Part shown: in pieces, positions 1 through 9,247 of the stretch
How positions within the stretch are numbered: position 1 is the first letter of the stretch
Layout: each line of letters begins with the position of its first letter
Assembly: GCA_035498405.1 (NCBI GenBank)
Contig: DATKAE010000076.1
Coordinates: 1-9,591, forward strand
Source of the DNA: DATBFU01 sp035498405
Lineage (GTDB): Bacteria; Acidobacteriota; Thermoanaerobaculia; UBA5066; Gp7-AA6
Length of the DNA: 9,591 nt
Direction of reading: 5' to 3'
Notes under the pieces: model-generated
What the model saw: only the letters and a program-made list of their open reading frames with translations
The model's database searches: none
What the model was told of the DNA's origin: nothing
Program-made: the position numbers and the translations under genes

Positions 1-576
1 GCCGAAGGTCCGGGCGGGCGCGATTCGCGCCGCGTAGTCCTCGGAGGTCGCGACCCAAGTCAGCTGTTGCTTGCCGACGGCAGGATGGGGGAAGTCGATC
101 TCGTACGTGATGGTGAGGGAACCCCCGCCGTCCGGGGTGAAGCGGATCGAGCGATCGCCTCGCTCGACGGTGATCTCCTGCGCCGGTGCGAAGGGACGCA
201 CGGGAGCGTCCTGACGTTCGAAGCCCGCGGCGTGAAAAAGGCGGACGAAGGGGAGCGCCGAACCGTCCAGGATGGGGACTTCGGGGCCGTCGATTTCGAT
301 GATGCAGTTGTCCAGCCCTTCTCCCGCGGCGGCGGAGAGCAGGTGCTCGACGGTCCCGATGGAGACTCCCCCGGCGGCCAGCGTCGTGGCGTAATCGAAC
401 GTGCTCGCCGAAGCGAGACGAGCCGGGATCCAGGTATGGTCTCGGTCGACCCGGATGAAAAGGAGACCGGTTCCCGGGGGGGCCGGCAGGAAATGCGCCT
501 TGGCCGGCTGACCAGAGTGGAGCCCGACGCCCTCGATGGAAACCCCAGTTCGGAGGGTGGTTTGCGCTCTGCTCAT
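1..576 (-). CDS. lpxC: UDP-3-O-acyl-N-acetylglucosamine deacetylase LpxC (partial, 3' end outside window)
   Basis: LpxC is the cytoplasmic zinc enzyme that deacetylates UDP-3-O-acyl-GlcNAc, the committed step of lipid A synthesis. The minus strand reads open for 192 codons from ATG at 574-576 to the window edge. It shows the family landmarks in order: EGVGLHSG (about residues 15-22), TVEHLLSA with the zinc-binding His (near residue 80), EIDGPEVPILDGSA (near residue 100), an FPHP..GKQQ segment, and ARTFG at the edge. LpxC proteins are usually about 300 residues, so roughly the C-terminal third is missing, including the remaining zinc ligands. The ATG at 576 places the HSG motif at the usual distance from the N-terminus. 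An in-frame ATG at 625-627 has a better ribosome site and would add 17 residues, but those codons have lower GC3 than the gene body, so I prefer 576. The gene is divergent from smpB. Identity is very sure; the start is less so. Confidence 0.95.
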   Translation of the reverse strand, partial: MSRAQTTLRTGVSIEGVGLHSGQPAKAHFLPAPPGTGLLFIRVDRDHTWIPARLASASTFDYATTLAAGGVSIGTVEHLLSAAAGEGLDNCIIEIDGPEVPILDGSALPFVRLFHAAGFERQDAPVRPFAPAQEITVERGDRSIRFTPDGGGSLTITYEIDFPHPAVGKQQLTWVATSEDYAARIAPARTFG

Positions 577-636
577 AGGCTTGGCGCCTCTCGTGTTCGC
601 AGCATCGGTGCCAGACCAATGAGACATCCCAAGATT

Positions 637-642
637 TCTCCT
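637..642 (-). promoter_or_regulatory. Shine-Dalgarno-like AGGAGA upstream of an alternative lpxC start
   Basis: On the minus strand AGGAGA lies 9 bases before the ATG at 625-627, which is in frame with lpxC. This is the best ribosome-binding sequence seen in the window. Either lpxC starts at 627 with 17 extra residues, or the site serves a second upstream start. The preferred ATG at 576 has only a weak GAGAGG about 10 bases upstream. Confidence 0.35.
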
Positions 643-709
643 AACCGATTGGTTCTTAGCCGCTTACTCGTTGAACCTAACAGCTCGAGGGAAGGGTGCC
701 TGGCGGGCG

Positions 710-715
710 AGTGTA
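710..715 (-). promoter_or_regulatory. Possible -10 element for lpxC (TACACT, preceded by TGA)
   Basis: The minus strand reads TGA then TACACT, resembling an extended -10 box (TGN plus TANNNT). It would place the lpxC start of transcription about 75 bases before the ATG at 627. No matching -35 hexamer is visible at 16-18 bases. This is a weak pattern match only. Confidence 0.2.
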
Positions 716-732
716 TCAGAATTGGGACATTT

Positions 733-752
733 GCGTGGCCTGTCTGCCACGC
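733..752. other. Perfect 7-bp inverted repeat in the lpxC-smpB divergent spacer
   Basis: GCGTGGC at 733-739 and GCCACGC at 746-752 are exact reverse complements separated by 6 bases (CTGTCT). There is no T-tract on the plus-strand side, so it does not look like a terminator for anything reading rightward. It lies 15 bases upstream of the proposed smpB -10 hexamer and close to the weak lpxC promoter candidate. It could be a protein-binding site or may mean nothing; length alone does not decide. Confidence 0.35.
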
Positions 753-767
753 TGGAGGGCCAGCCGG

Positions 768-773
768 TAGACT
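768..773 (+). promoter_or_regulatory. Candidate -10 hexamer TAGACT for a leaderless smpB mRNA
   Basis: TAGACT ends 6 bases before the smpB GTG start. It keeps the conserved T, A and final T of a sigma-70 -10 box and would put the first transcribed base at or next to the start codon. No ribosome site lies at a workable distance: the nearest purine run, GGAGGG near 754, is about 20 bases away. The same geometry recurs at uvrA, at the lyase and at the 1049-residue protein. No -35 consensus is visible. Confidence 0.45.
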
Positions 774-779
774 GCTCGC

Positions 780-1268
780 GTGAACCGTTCCAAGCCGGAG
801 AGGACTCGAAAGGAAAGCTCGGGGATCAAGGCGGTTGCGAGCAATCGGAAGGCCTACCACGACTACTTCATCGAGGATCGCGCCGAAGCCGGGCTCGTTC
901 TCACGGGCACCGAGGTCAAGTCGCTTCGGGCTGGCCGGGCTCAGCTGAAGGACTCCTACGTTCAGTTCCGCGGGGGAGAGGCGTACCTGGTCGGCGCGCA
1001 CATCTCCCCATATGGCGCGGGATCGTGGACGAACCATCTGCCGGAGAGGGAGCGAAAGCTCCTCCTCCACCGGCGCGAGCTCGATCGGTGGGCCGGGGCC
1101 GTGGCGACGCGCGGGGTTTCCTGTGTCCCGCTTTCCCTCTATTTCAAGGGCTCGCGGGCCAAGGCGGAGATCGCTCTGGTGAAGGGGAAGAAACTGCACG
1201 ATAAGCGGGACTCGATCCGCGACCGGGAATTGCGGCGTGAAGCGGATCGGGCTATGCGGAGTCGATAG
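780..1268 (+). CDS. smpB: SsrA-binding protein SmpB
   Basis: SmpB is the small basic protein that binds tmRNA and carries it to stalled ribosomes for trans-translation in the cytoplasm. At 162 residues it matches the usual family length of about 150-160. Visible family hallmarks are NRKAYHDYFIE (near residue 22), the EAGLVLTGTEVKSLR stretch (near residues 37-51), the central KLLLHRREL segment, LYFKGSRAKAEIALVKGKK, and the C-terminal KLHDKRDSIRDRE followed by a basic tail. That tail normally enters the ribosomal mRNA channel. The GTG start is the only start upstream of the conserved core; it lacks a close Shine-Dalgarno sequence but has TAGACT 6 bases upstream. A GNAT acetyltransferase gene follows 62 bases downstream on the same strand and may be co-transcribed. 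The tmRNA gene itself (ssrA) is not in the window. Confidence 0.96.
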   Translation: MNRSKPERTRKESSGIKAVASNRKAYHDYFIEDRAEAGLVLTGTEVKSLRAGRAQLKDSYVQFRGGEAYLVGAHISPYGAGSWTNHLPERERKLLLHRRELDRWAGAVATRGVSCVPLSLYFKGSRAKAEIALVKGKKLHDKRDSIRDRELRREADRAMRSR

Positions 1269-1330
1269 GGCGTTTCAGAACGAGAAGGAGGGCGTGGCGA
1301 TCCGCGCATCGCCGCGTCCGGACGTCGGCG

Positions 1331-1786
1331 GTGACGGAGAAGAATCAGGCCGCCAAACTGCGTGACCTGCGCCGCCAGGACCTGGAGGCGATGTACCGGC
1401 TCGACCAGCGGTGCTTCGAGCCGGGGATCGCGTTCACGCGCGCGCAGATGGCGGCGCTCTTCGACTGGGAAAGCCTCGAGGGCGTCGCGGCTGATGTGGA
1501 GGGCCGGCTGGCCGGTTTTGCAATCGGCTACCTCCGGCGGCCGGGCCTCGGCGGAGTCCTGACCCTCGACGTGGATCCCGGCCAGCGCCGGCGCGGGCTC
1601 GGCCGGGCGCTCTTCGCCGAGCTTCTCGCTCGCCTCGAGCGAGCGGGCGCCGCGGGCGTCCGCCTGGAAGTGGACGTGCGCAACGCGCCCGCGATCGCCT
1701 TCTACCATTCCTTCGGGTTCCGAAAGCGGCGCCGCCTTTCGAGCTACTACGGCGACGGGAAGGACGCGTTCGAGATGGAACGCTAG
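1331..1786 (+). CDS. RimI-like GNAT N-acetyltransferase
   Basis: This 151-residue protein is a GNAT-fold acetyltransferase, most like the RimI group that acetylates protein N-termini such as that of ribosomal protein S18. Acetyl-CoA motif A is clear: LDVDPGQRRRGLGRALF (about residues 79-95) contains the R..G.G pyrophosphate loop. The RimI-like C-terminal half follows, with LEVDVRN..AIAFYHSFGF (112-130), the conserved Asn118 and Tyr125, and a YYGDGKDAFEME ending (139-150) that resembles the RimI 'YY...EDA..M' end. The start is GTG; the next in-frame ATG (codon 21) would remove the first beta strand. No good ribosome site is visible. The gene lies 62 bases after smpB and converges with the MarC-family gene across 25 bases. 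The GNAT assignment is sure; the substrate is not, so no symbol is given. Confidence 0.88.
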   Translation: MTEKNQAAKLRDLRRQDLEAMYRLDQRCFEPGIAFTRAQMAALFDWESLEGVAADVEGRLAGFAIGYLRRPGLGGVLTLDVDPGQRRRGLGRALFAELLARLERAGAAGVRLEVDVRNAPAIAFYHSFGFRKRRRLSSYYGDGKDAFEMER

Positions 1787-1811
1787 GCCGCCGCAAGAGG
1801 GGGGGTCGCCT

Positions 1812-2447
1812 TCAGCTCCGGGGAGCCCGCAGGATCGCGACGGCAACGGCTTCCACACCGTTCAAGACGAACTGCACGCCGATGACCGCGGTGATCAGGC
1901 CCATGATCTTCGAAGCAATTCGCTGCCCGGTTTCGCCGATCCGCGCGACGAGCCAGGGAGCGGCGAGCAAGATGAGGAGGGTCAGGACGATGTTGGCGGT
2001 GATCGCCGCGGCGAGCGCCACGCGGTGTGTCCCGTCGCGGGCCTGGCCAACCAGCACCATGACGGTCGAGATCGCGCCGGGTCCGGCGATCAGCGGCATC
2101 CCGATCGGCACGACCGAGGGATCCCCGCGCCGCGCGCCGCCGGTCCGCTCTTCGCGATCCTCGTTCTGGAGCGTGCTCATTCCCATGATGGTGAAGAGGA
2201 TTCCGCCGGCAATCTGAAACGCGGGCAGCGTGATCCCGAAGAAGGCGAAGATCGCGCCGCCCGTGGCGGCGAAGACGGCCAGAATCACCGCCGCCGCGGC
2301 GCACGCCTTCAGGGCCATGCGGCGCCGGTCTCCGACGTGATCGGCCGTGAGGGAAACGAAGAGGGGGGCCGCCTCGATGGGGTTGATCACGGAGAAGAGC
2401 GAGGAGAACGCCAGGAGCGCGAATTGACCGGCCGGCGAGGAGAACAT
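1812..2447 (-). CDS. MarC-family (UPF0056) integral membrane protein
   Basis: This 211-residue inner-membrane protein has about six hydrophobic segments, near residues 5-25, 45-70, 72-92, 112-135, 142-166 and 176-197. Family signatures are the FSVINPIEAAPLFVSLT segment in the first helix region (18-34), FQIAGGILFTIMGM (77-90), and IGMPLIAGPGAISTVMVL (115-132), the most diagnostic MarC motif. A charged, hydrophilic loop at about 94-110 separates the two halves, as expected for the family's internal repeat of three helices. MarC proteins were once linked to multiple antibiotic resistance, but that link was later questioned and the transported substrate is unknown. The codon immediately upstream of the ATG is an in-frame TGA, so no longer start is possible. 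The gene is divergent from uvrA and converges with the GNAT gene. Unlike its neighbours it shows no TANNNT box just before the start. Confidence 0.92.
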   Translation of the reverse strand: MFSSPAGQFALLAFSSLFSVINPIEAAPLFVSLTADHVGDRRRMALKACAAAAVILAVFAATGGAIFAFFGITLPAFQIAGGILFTIMGMSTLQNEDREERTGGARRGDPSVVPIGMPLIAGPGAISTVMVLVGQARDGTHRVALAAAITANIVLTLLILLAAPWLVARIGETGQRIASKIMGLITAVIGVQFVLNGVEAVAVAILRAPRS

Positions 2448-2615
2448 TCAGTCCGATCCCGGCCTCGTGGTCGGGGTCCGGGAGGAAGACGGAATCGTCA
2501 TCACGGGGCTCGGCGGATCATATCTCCCGCGACCGGCTTGGTCTCCCGGGCGGACGAAACCGTCCGGCCGATCTCGTCGGTGAAACGCGAGTCGAGGCGG
2601 GCGGGGTCGAACCGC

Positions 2616-2621
2616 TAGAAT
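2616..2621 (+). promoter_or_regulatory. Candidate -10 hexamer TAGAAT for a leaderless uvrA mRNA
   Basis: TAGAAT differs from the sigma-70 -10 consensus at one position and ends 9 bases before the uvrA ATG. Transcription would start about 2 bases before or at the ATG. No purine-rich ribosome site precedes the ATG; the sequence there is CCCTCTCCC. No -35 hexamer and no LexA-type operator were recognised in the 183-base spacer. Confidence 0.42.
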
Positions 2622-2630
2622 CCCTCTCCC

Positions 2631-5473
<2,843 letters not shown>

Positions 5474-5477
<4 letters not shown>

Positions 5478-6040
5478 GCCGCTTCCTTCTCGGTTCTCTG
5501 CTCCTGGCCTTCGTTTCGGCCGCTCCCGGACTCCAGGCGCCGCCTCCGGCCTCTCCCATGCCGGCCAAGCCCCACGGGGGCTCGGCGAAGCCGCCGCTCG
5601 ATTTCACGGGGGTCTGGGTGCTGGACGAGAAGGCCAGCCGGAACGTCTCTCCGCCGATGCGGGATGCCGTTCTGAACGTGCGGCAGACCGGAAACGAGAT
5701 CTGGATCGCCCCGATGGATCCCTCCAAGAGCCAGTTGCTCGCCGAGTCGATCGTCGTGGACGGGCGCCCTTACGTGAAGACGCTCGGCAACAAGGGGAAA
5801 GGCATCCTTACGGCGGCATGGGGGAAGGACCGCAAGTCCCTCTGGCTCGAGGTCACGGCGGGACCGGAAGAGAACCCGAGAGAAGTCGTTCAGCGAAGCG
5901 AGTGGACGCTTTCGGCGGACCGACGGTCCTGGGTTCGACAGAGTGTTTCGATCCAGAAGGGGAAGCGCCAACAGTCGACTCTCGTGTTCCGCCGCCGGGT
6001 GGCGGCCGCCCGGACGCCGACGCCGCGACCCGGAGCGTGA
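5474..6040 (+). CDS. Small secreted protein of unknown function (signal peptide, beta-rich)
   Basis: I do not recognise a named family. The 188-residue product starts with a typical signal peptide: Arg3, a hydrophobic core at about 5-17, and a likely cleavage after LQA near residue 22. There is no lipobox Cys, so it should be a soluble periplasmic or exported protein. A Pro/Ala/Gly-rich linker (23-41) leads to a domain starting DFTGVWVLDEKASR (43-56), followed by alternating hydrophobic and polar stretches such as AVLNVRQTGNEIWIAP (65-80) and RSEWTLSADRRSWVRQSVSI (141-160). These suggest a small beta-sandwich or barrel, loosely lipocalin-like; the fold is inference. The tail is Arg/Pro-rich. 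The start is GTG, and GTGA overlaps the uvrA stop, so translation is probably coupled to uvrA. The protein's location gives no obvious link to DNA repair. It converges with the next gene over 10 bases. Confidence 0.8.
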
Positions 6041-6050
6041 AATCGGCCGG

Positions 6051-9000
6051 TTAGCGGGCCGCCAGGGACGCCAGCGCCGGATTGTTCGGATCGAGCCGCC
6101 GGGCGCGGTCGCTCGCCTCGCGATAAGCGGCCAGGTCGCCGCGGTCCCGATGGGCGCGGGCCAGGCCGATGAGCGCCTCGACGCTGCCGGGGTCCACGGA
6201 GACCGCCATCTGAAACGATCGGGCGGCGTCCTCGGGAGCGCCGGCCTCGAGCAGGCCCTCTCCCACGGAGAGAAGCGCCGCGGGATCGCTCGCGAGCAGG
6301 GACATGGCGCGTAAATAGGAGGCGCGCGCCTCCTCTCGCCGGCCCGTCTTCATCATCGCGCGCGCCCGGAGCAGGTGCAGCGAGCCGTTCGACGGATTCG
6401 CGGTGAGGGATCGCTCGAGCTCCATCGAGGCCTCGCGCGCTCGGCCCGTGTCGAGACAGATCTCGGCCAAGGCAGCGCTGGCGGAGGGATCCCCCGGCGC
6501 GTCGCGCAGCGCGGCTCGCAGCAACTTCTCCGCCGCCGGCGTGTCCGACTGTGCGCGCAGCAACGCGGCCAGTTCGACCGAGGCCTCCGGCTCCCCCGGC
6601 CGGACGGCGAGGGCGCTCCGGTAGGCGGCGGCCGCCTTTTCGGGCTGCGCCTGGCCGCGATACTGGTTGCCCAGGCCGATCCAGGTCTTCGGATCCGTCG
6701 GATCGCGCCGAACGCTTTCTTCCATCAGGCGAATCGCCGAATCGAAGCGGTTCATCGAAGCGCGCGCGAAGCCGAGCAGATAGGTCTCGTGGGCATCGAG
6801 GTCTCGCTCGGGATCGAAATTGTCCACGTCCGGAAAGAGCCGGGTCTGGGCCCCTTCGATCAGGTGATCGTTGCCCGGGGTGGTATCGGCGTACAGGAAC
6901 CGGGGAGCGTAGAACTCGATCACCGGGCGGTCGTCGGTGTGAAGACTCGAAGTTCCCTCGAGCAGTCGGTCCAGGTCCTGGTCCGCCAGCGCGAAGGCGC
7001 CGAAGAGCGCGATGGGGCTCCAGATGCCGATGGACCGGAGGTCCTCGGCCAGTCCCGGGACCATCTCGAACTTCCGCCGCAGCCGCAGGAGATCCCAGTC
7101 GACCGCATCGACGCTTCCGACCAGGATCACGTCCCCCATGTTCGGCCTCCAGTAAGAGGCGTGCGGGAAGACACTGCGAAACGTGGCCACGATCAGTTTC
7201 AGGTGCGCCGGATCGAGCGCATGGGTGTGCCACCACTGCACCATCACTCCGCCGGCGTTCAGGCGCGACCGCGCGATCGTGTAGAACTCCCGAGTGAAAA
7301 GGTTCCCGACGCCCGCGACCCAGATGTCCGAGGGGTCGGAGATGACCACGTCGTAGCTCTTCGGCCGCGCGAGAAGGGCGTTTCGCCCATCGGCCGCCAG
7401 ATAGCGAACCCGCGGGTCCGAAAGCACCCTCCGATTCTCCGGCTCGAAGAAGCGCGCCGCGTCGACGCCTGCCGGCTCGATGTCCACGATGTCGATCGAG
7501 CGCACCGGGTGGCGGGCAACCGCCGCGGCGGAGACCCCCGTCCCCAGGCCGAGCACGAAGACGTCCTTCGGGTCGGGATGGAGGAGCAGACCGAGCTGCC
7601 CGATCAGGACCTGGACCGCCATGTCGGAGGGAGCCGTCGAGGCGTCGGTCTTGCCGTTGGATCGATAGATGCGCTGGCCGTTCTCGCGGTCCACGGAAAG
7701 TGTGGTCGAAACGCCGTCCCGGTAGAAGAGCAGTTCCATTCGGCGCGCGCTGGCGCGCCAGTCCTCGGTGGTCGCGAAGTTGCCGGCGAAGAACCCGACG
7801 CCGCTCGCAAGCGCGGCCCGCGGCCACGCGGGCGCCACGAGCGCCATGGCCGCCAGGGCCCCCGCGGCCAGGGCGATCAAACGTCTCCTGGGCATCGGAG
7901 AGCCGACGGCGGTCGCGAGCGCGGCCCCCGCGGAGGCCGCCGTGGCGCCCAGCATGGCCGCCCGCAAGCCCAGATGCGGGACGAGAACGAAGCCCCCGAG
8001 GAAGGCGCCCGAGACCGTCCCCGCGGTGTTCCAGAGAGTCGCCCGGCCGATTCCGACCCCCACGGCCTCGAGCGATGCCGTCGTCGCGGCGATGACGGCG
8101 GGGAAGGCCATTCCGAAGAGCGTCGCGGCGGGGAGCACCAGCACGGCCGTCACGGCGAGCTGCACCAGCTCGAGGCCCAGAAAAGAGCTGCGGGCGAGCG
8201 GGAAGAGCGCCAGGAACGCCGCCGGCAGCTGTCCCGTCAGGAACACGCCGGCCAGGCCGGCCGCCGCGATCCCCGTCTGCGCGGCGGCGAAGACGCCGGA
8301 GGGACTGGCTCGGCTTCGCGCGAAGAGAGCGCTTCCGAGCGAGAGGCCGGCCAGAAAGACCAGAAGCATCATGCCGAACGCGTAAACCGAACTGCCGAGG
8401 ACCATCGCCAGCGTCCGCGACCAGGCGACCTCGTAGACCATGGCGGAGAATCCGGAGAGAGCGGTCCCCCAGAGCAACGCTTGCGCCGCCCGGGGGAGCG
8501 GTGCGCGACCCGGGTCCGTGCGTCTCGGCGCCGGAGAGGGCGTTGCGCCGTCGATTGCGGGTCGAGAGCGTCGGAGCCAGAGCGCCGCGACCCCGACGCC
8601 GACGTTGGCTGCCGCAGTCAAGCGCTCGGCGGCGTTGAGGCCCAAGTGCGGGAGCAGTACGTACGTGGCGAGAGCCACGCCTCCGGCGGCGCCGAGGGTA
8701 TTGGCGGCATAGAGCGCTCCCACGCGGCCGCCGATCTCCCCCGCCGACAGCACCGCGAATCGGGCGAGCAACGGCAAGGTTCCTCCCATCAGCGCCGTCG
8801 GCAGCATCAGGACGGCGGCGGCGAGGAGAAACTGTGCCGCGAAGAAGAGGAAGGGCGTGCCCTCCAGGACCGGTTCCAGCCGCAGGTAGACGAAGGCCGC
8901 TCCGCCGAGCAGGAGCGGAACGAGCGCCGCGAGGGCGCCGATGGCTATCTCGAGGCGACCGTAGAGAGAGAGTGCGCATTCCGGGTTCCGGTCCGCGTAA

Positions 9001-9200
9001 CGGCCGAACCAGAGGCTCCCGAAGGCGAGCCCTCCCATGAAGGCGGCGAGCACGGTCGAGACAGCGAGCGTCGTGCTGCCGAACACGAACGCGAGGCGCC
9101 GCATCCAGACGATCTCGTAAACGAGGCCGCAGGCCCCGGAGACCGTGAAGAGAAGCAGAAGCAGGCGCCAGACCCGGCGGCGGACCGTCGCGTCGGTCAT
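6051..9200 (-). CDS. Fused membrane / spermidine-synthase-like / TPR protein
   Basis: This 1049-residue protein has three parts. Residues about 11-460 are membrane-embedded and consist of two homologous halves: SG.CGLVYEIVWMRRLAFVFGS (21-42) recurs as SGFSAMVYEVAWSRTLAMVLGS (249-270), and VLLPHLGLNAA (181-191) as VLVPHLGLRAA (405-415). Residues about 470-765 resemble spermidine synthase: VLGLGTG nucleotide loop (549-555), VDIEP (572-576), AADGRN (602-607), and VVISDPSD (618-625). The latter keeps the acidic pair Asp622/Asp625 that aligns with the SpeE active-site DxxD. However, the SpeE GGGDGG loop is replaced by GLGTG, and the substrate-side segment reads NGKTDAST (515-522), so aminopropyl transfer is doubtful. 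Residues about 805-1040 form roughly six or seven TPR repeats with prolines at 834, 868, 902, 936, 1004 and 1038. Similar fusions are commonly annotated as fused MFS/spermidine synthase. The substrate is unknown. The ATG follows a TATTCT box by 7 bases. Confidence 0.88.
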   Translation of the reverse strand: MTDATVRRRVWRLLLLLFTVSGACGLVYEIVWMRRLAFVFGSTTLAVSTVLAAFMGGLAFGSLWFGRYADRNPECALSLYGRLEIAIGALAALVPLLLGGAAFVYLRLEPVLEGTPFLFFAAQFLLAAAVLMLPTALMGGTLPLLARFAVLSAGEIGGRVGALYAANTLGAAGGVALATYVLLPHLGLNAAERLTAAANVGVGVAALWLRRSRPAIDGATPSPAPRRTDPGRAPLPRAAQALLWGTALSGFSAMVYEVAWSRTLAMVLGSSVYAFGMMLLVFLAGLSLGSALFARSRASPSGVFAAAQTGIAAAGLAGVFLTGQLPAAFLALFPLARSSFLGLELVQLAVTAVLVLPAATLFGMAFPAVIAATTASLEAVGVGIGRATLWNTAGTVSGAFLGGFVLVPHLGLRAAMLGATAASAGAALATAVGSPMPRRRLIALAAGALAAMALVAPAWPRAALASGVGFFAGNFATTEDWRASARRMELLFYRDGVSTTLSVDRENGQRIYRSNGKTDASTAPSDMAVQVLIGQLGLLLHPDPKDVFVLGLGTGVSAAAVARHPVRSIDIVDIEPAGVDAARFFEPENRRVLSDPRVRYLAADGRNALLARPKSYDVVISDPSDIWVAGVGNLFTREFYTIARSRLNAGGVMVQWWHTHALDPAHLKLIVATFRSVFPHASYWRPNMGDVILVGSVDAVDWDLLRLRRKFEMVPGLAEDLRSIGIWSPIALFGAFALADQDLDRLLEGTSSLHTDDRPVIEFYAPRFLYADTTPGNDHLIEGAQTRLFPDVDNFDPERDLDAHETYLLGFARASMNRFDSAIRLMEESVRRDPTDPKTWIGLGNQYRGQAQPEKAAAAYRSALAVRPGEPEASVELAALLRAQSDTPAAEKLLRAALRDAPGDPSASAALAEICLDTGRAREASMELERSLTANPSNGSLHLLRARAMMKTGRREEARASYLRAMSLLASDPAALLSVGEGLLEAGAPEDAARSFQMAVSVDPGSVEALIGLARAHRDRGDLAAYREASDRARRLDPNNPALASLAAR

Positions 9201-9207
9201 CGCGGCC

Positions 9208-9213
9208 AGAATA
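9208..9213 (-). promoter_or_regulatory. Candidate -10 hexamer TATTCT for the 1049-residue protein
   Basis: On the minus strand TATTCT ends 7 bases before the ATG at 9198-9200. It keeps the T, A and final T of a -10 box, and no close Shine-Dalgarno sequence is present. It lies in the 47-base spacer shared with the divergent lyase gene, only 21 bases from that gene's own TAGACT box. It fits a leaderless transcript. Confidence 0.38.
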
Positions 9214-9234
9214 CTCCCGGGCGTCGACTGCGGT

Positions 9235-9240
9235 TAGACT
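9235..9240 (+). promoter_or_regulatory. Candidate -10 hexamer TAGACT for the beta-eliminating lyase gene
   Basis: TAGACT, identical to the box before smpB, ends 7 bases before the ATG at 9248. The bases between (CGCGCGA) contain no ribosome site. If it works as a -10 box, transcription would begin at or next to the ATG. No -35 consensus is visible; that region would overlap the opposing TATTCT box. Confidence 0.47.
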
Positions 9241-9247
9241 CGCGCGA

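Noticed and set aside
67..783. A 238-codon plus-strand open frame over the lpxC region
   Set aside because: It runs antisense to a clearly recognisable LpxC and has no family features.
1296..1313. Hairpin GGCGAT-6-ATCGCC between smpB and the GNAT gene as a terminator
   Set aside because: It has a 6-bp stem but no T-tract follows. It is within chance for GC-rich DNA, and the two genes could be read through.
2448..2630. A LexA (SOS) operator upstream of uvrA
   Set aside because: No CTG-N10-CAG or GAAC-N4-GTTC type palindrome was found in the spacer. Other lineages use different LexA sites that I could not recognise by eye.
6041..6050. A terminator between the convergent secreted protein and fused membrane protein genes
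   Set aside because: Only 10 bases separate the stop codons and no hairpin with a T-tract is visible on either strand.
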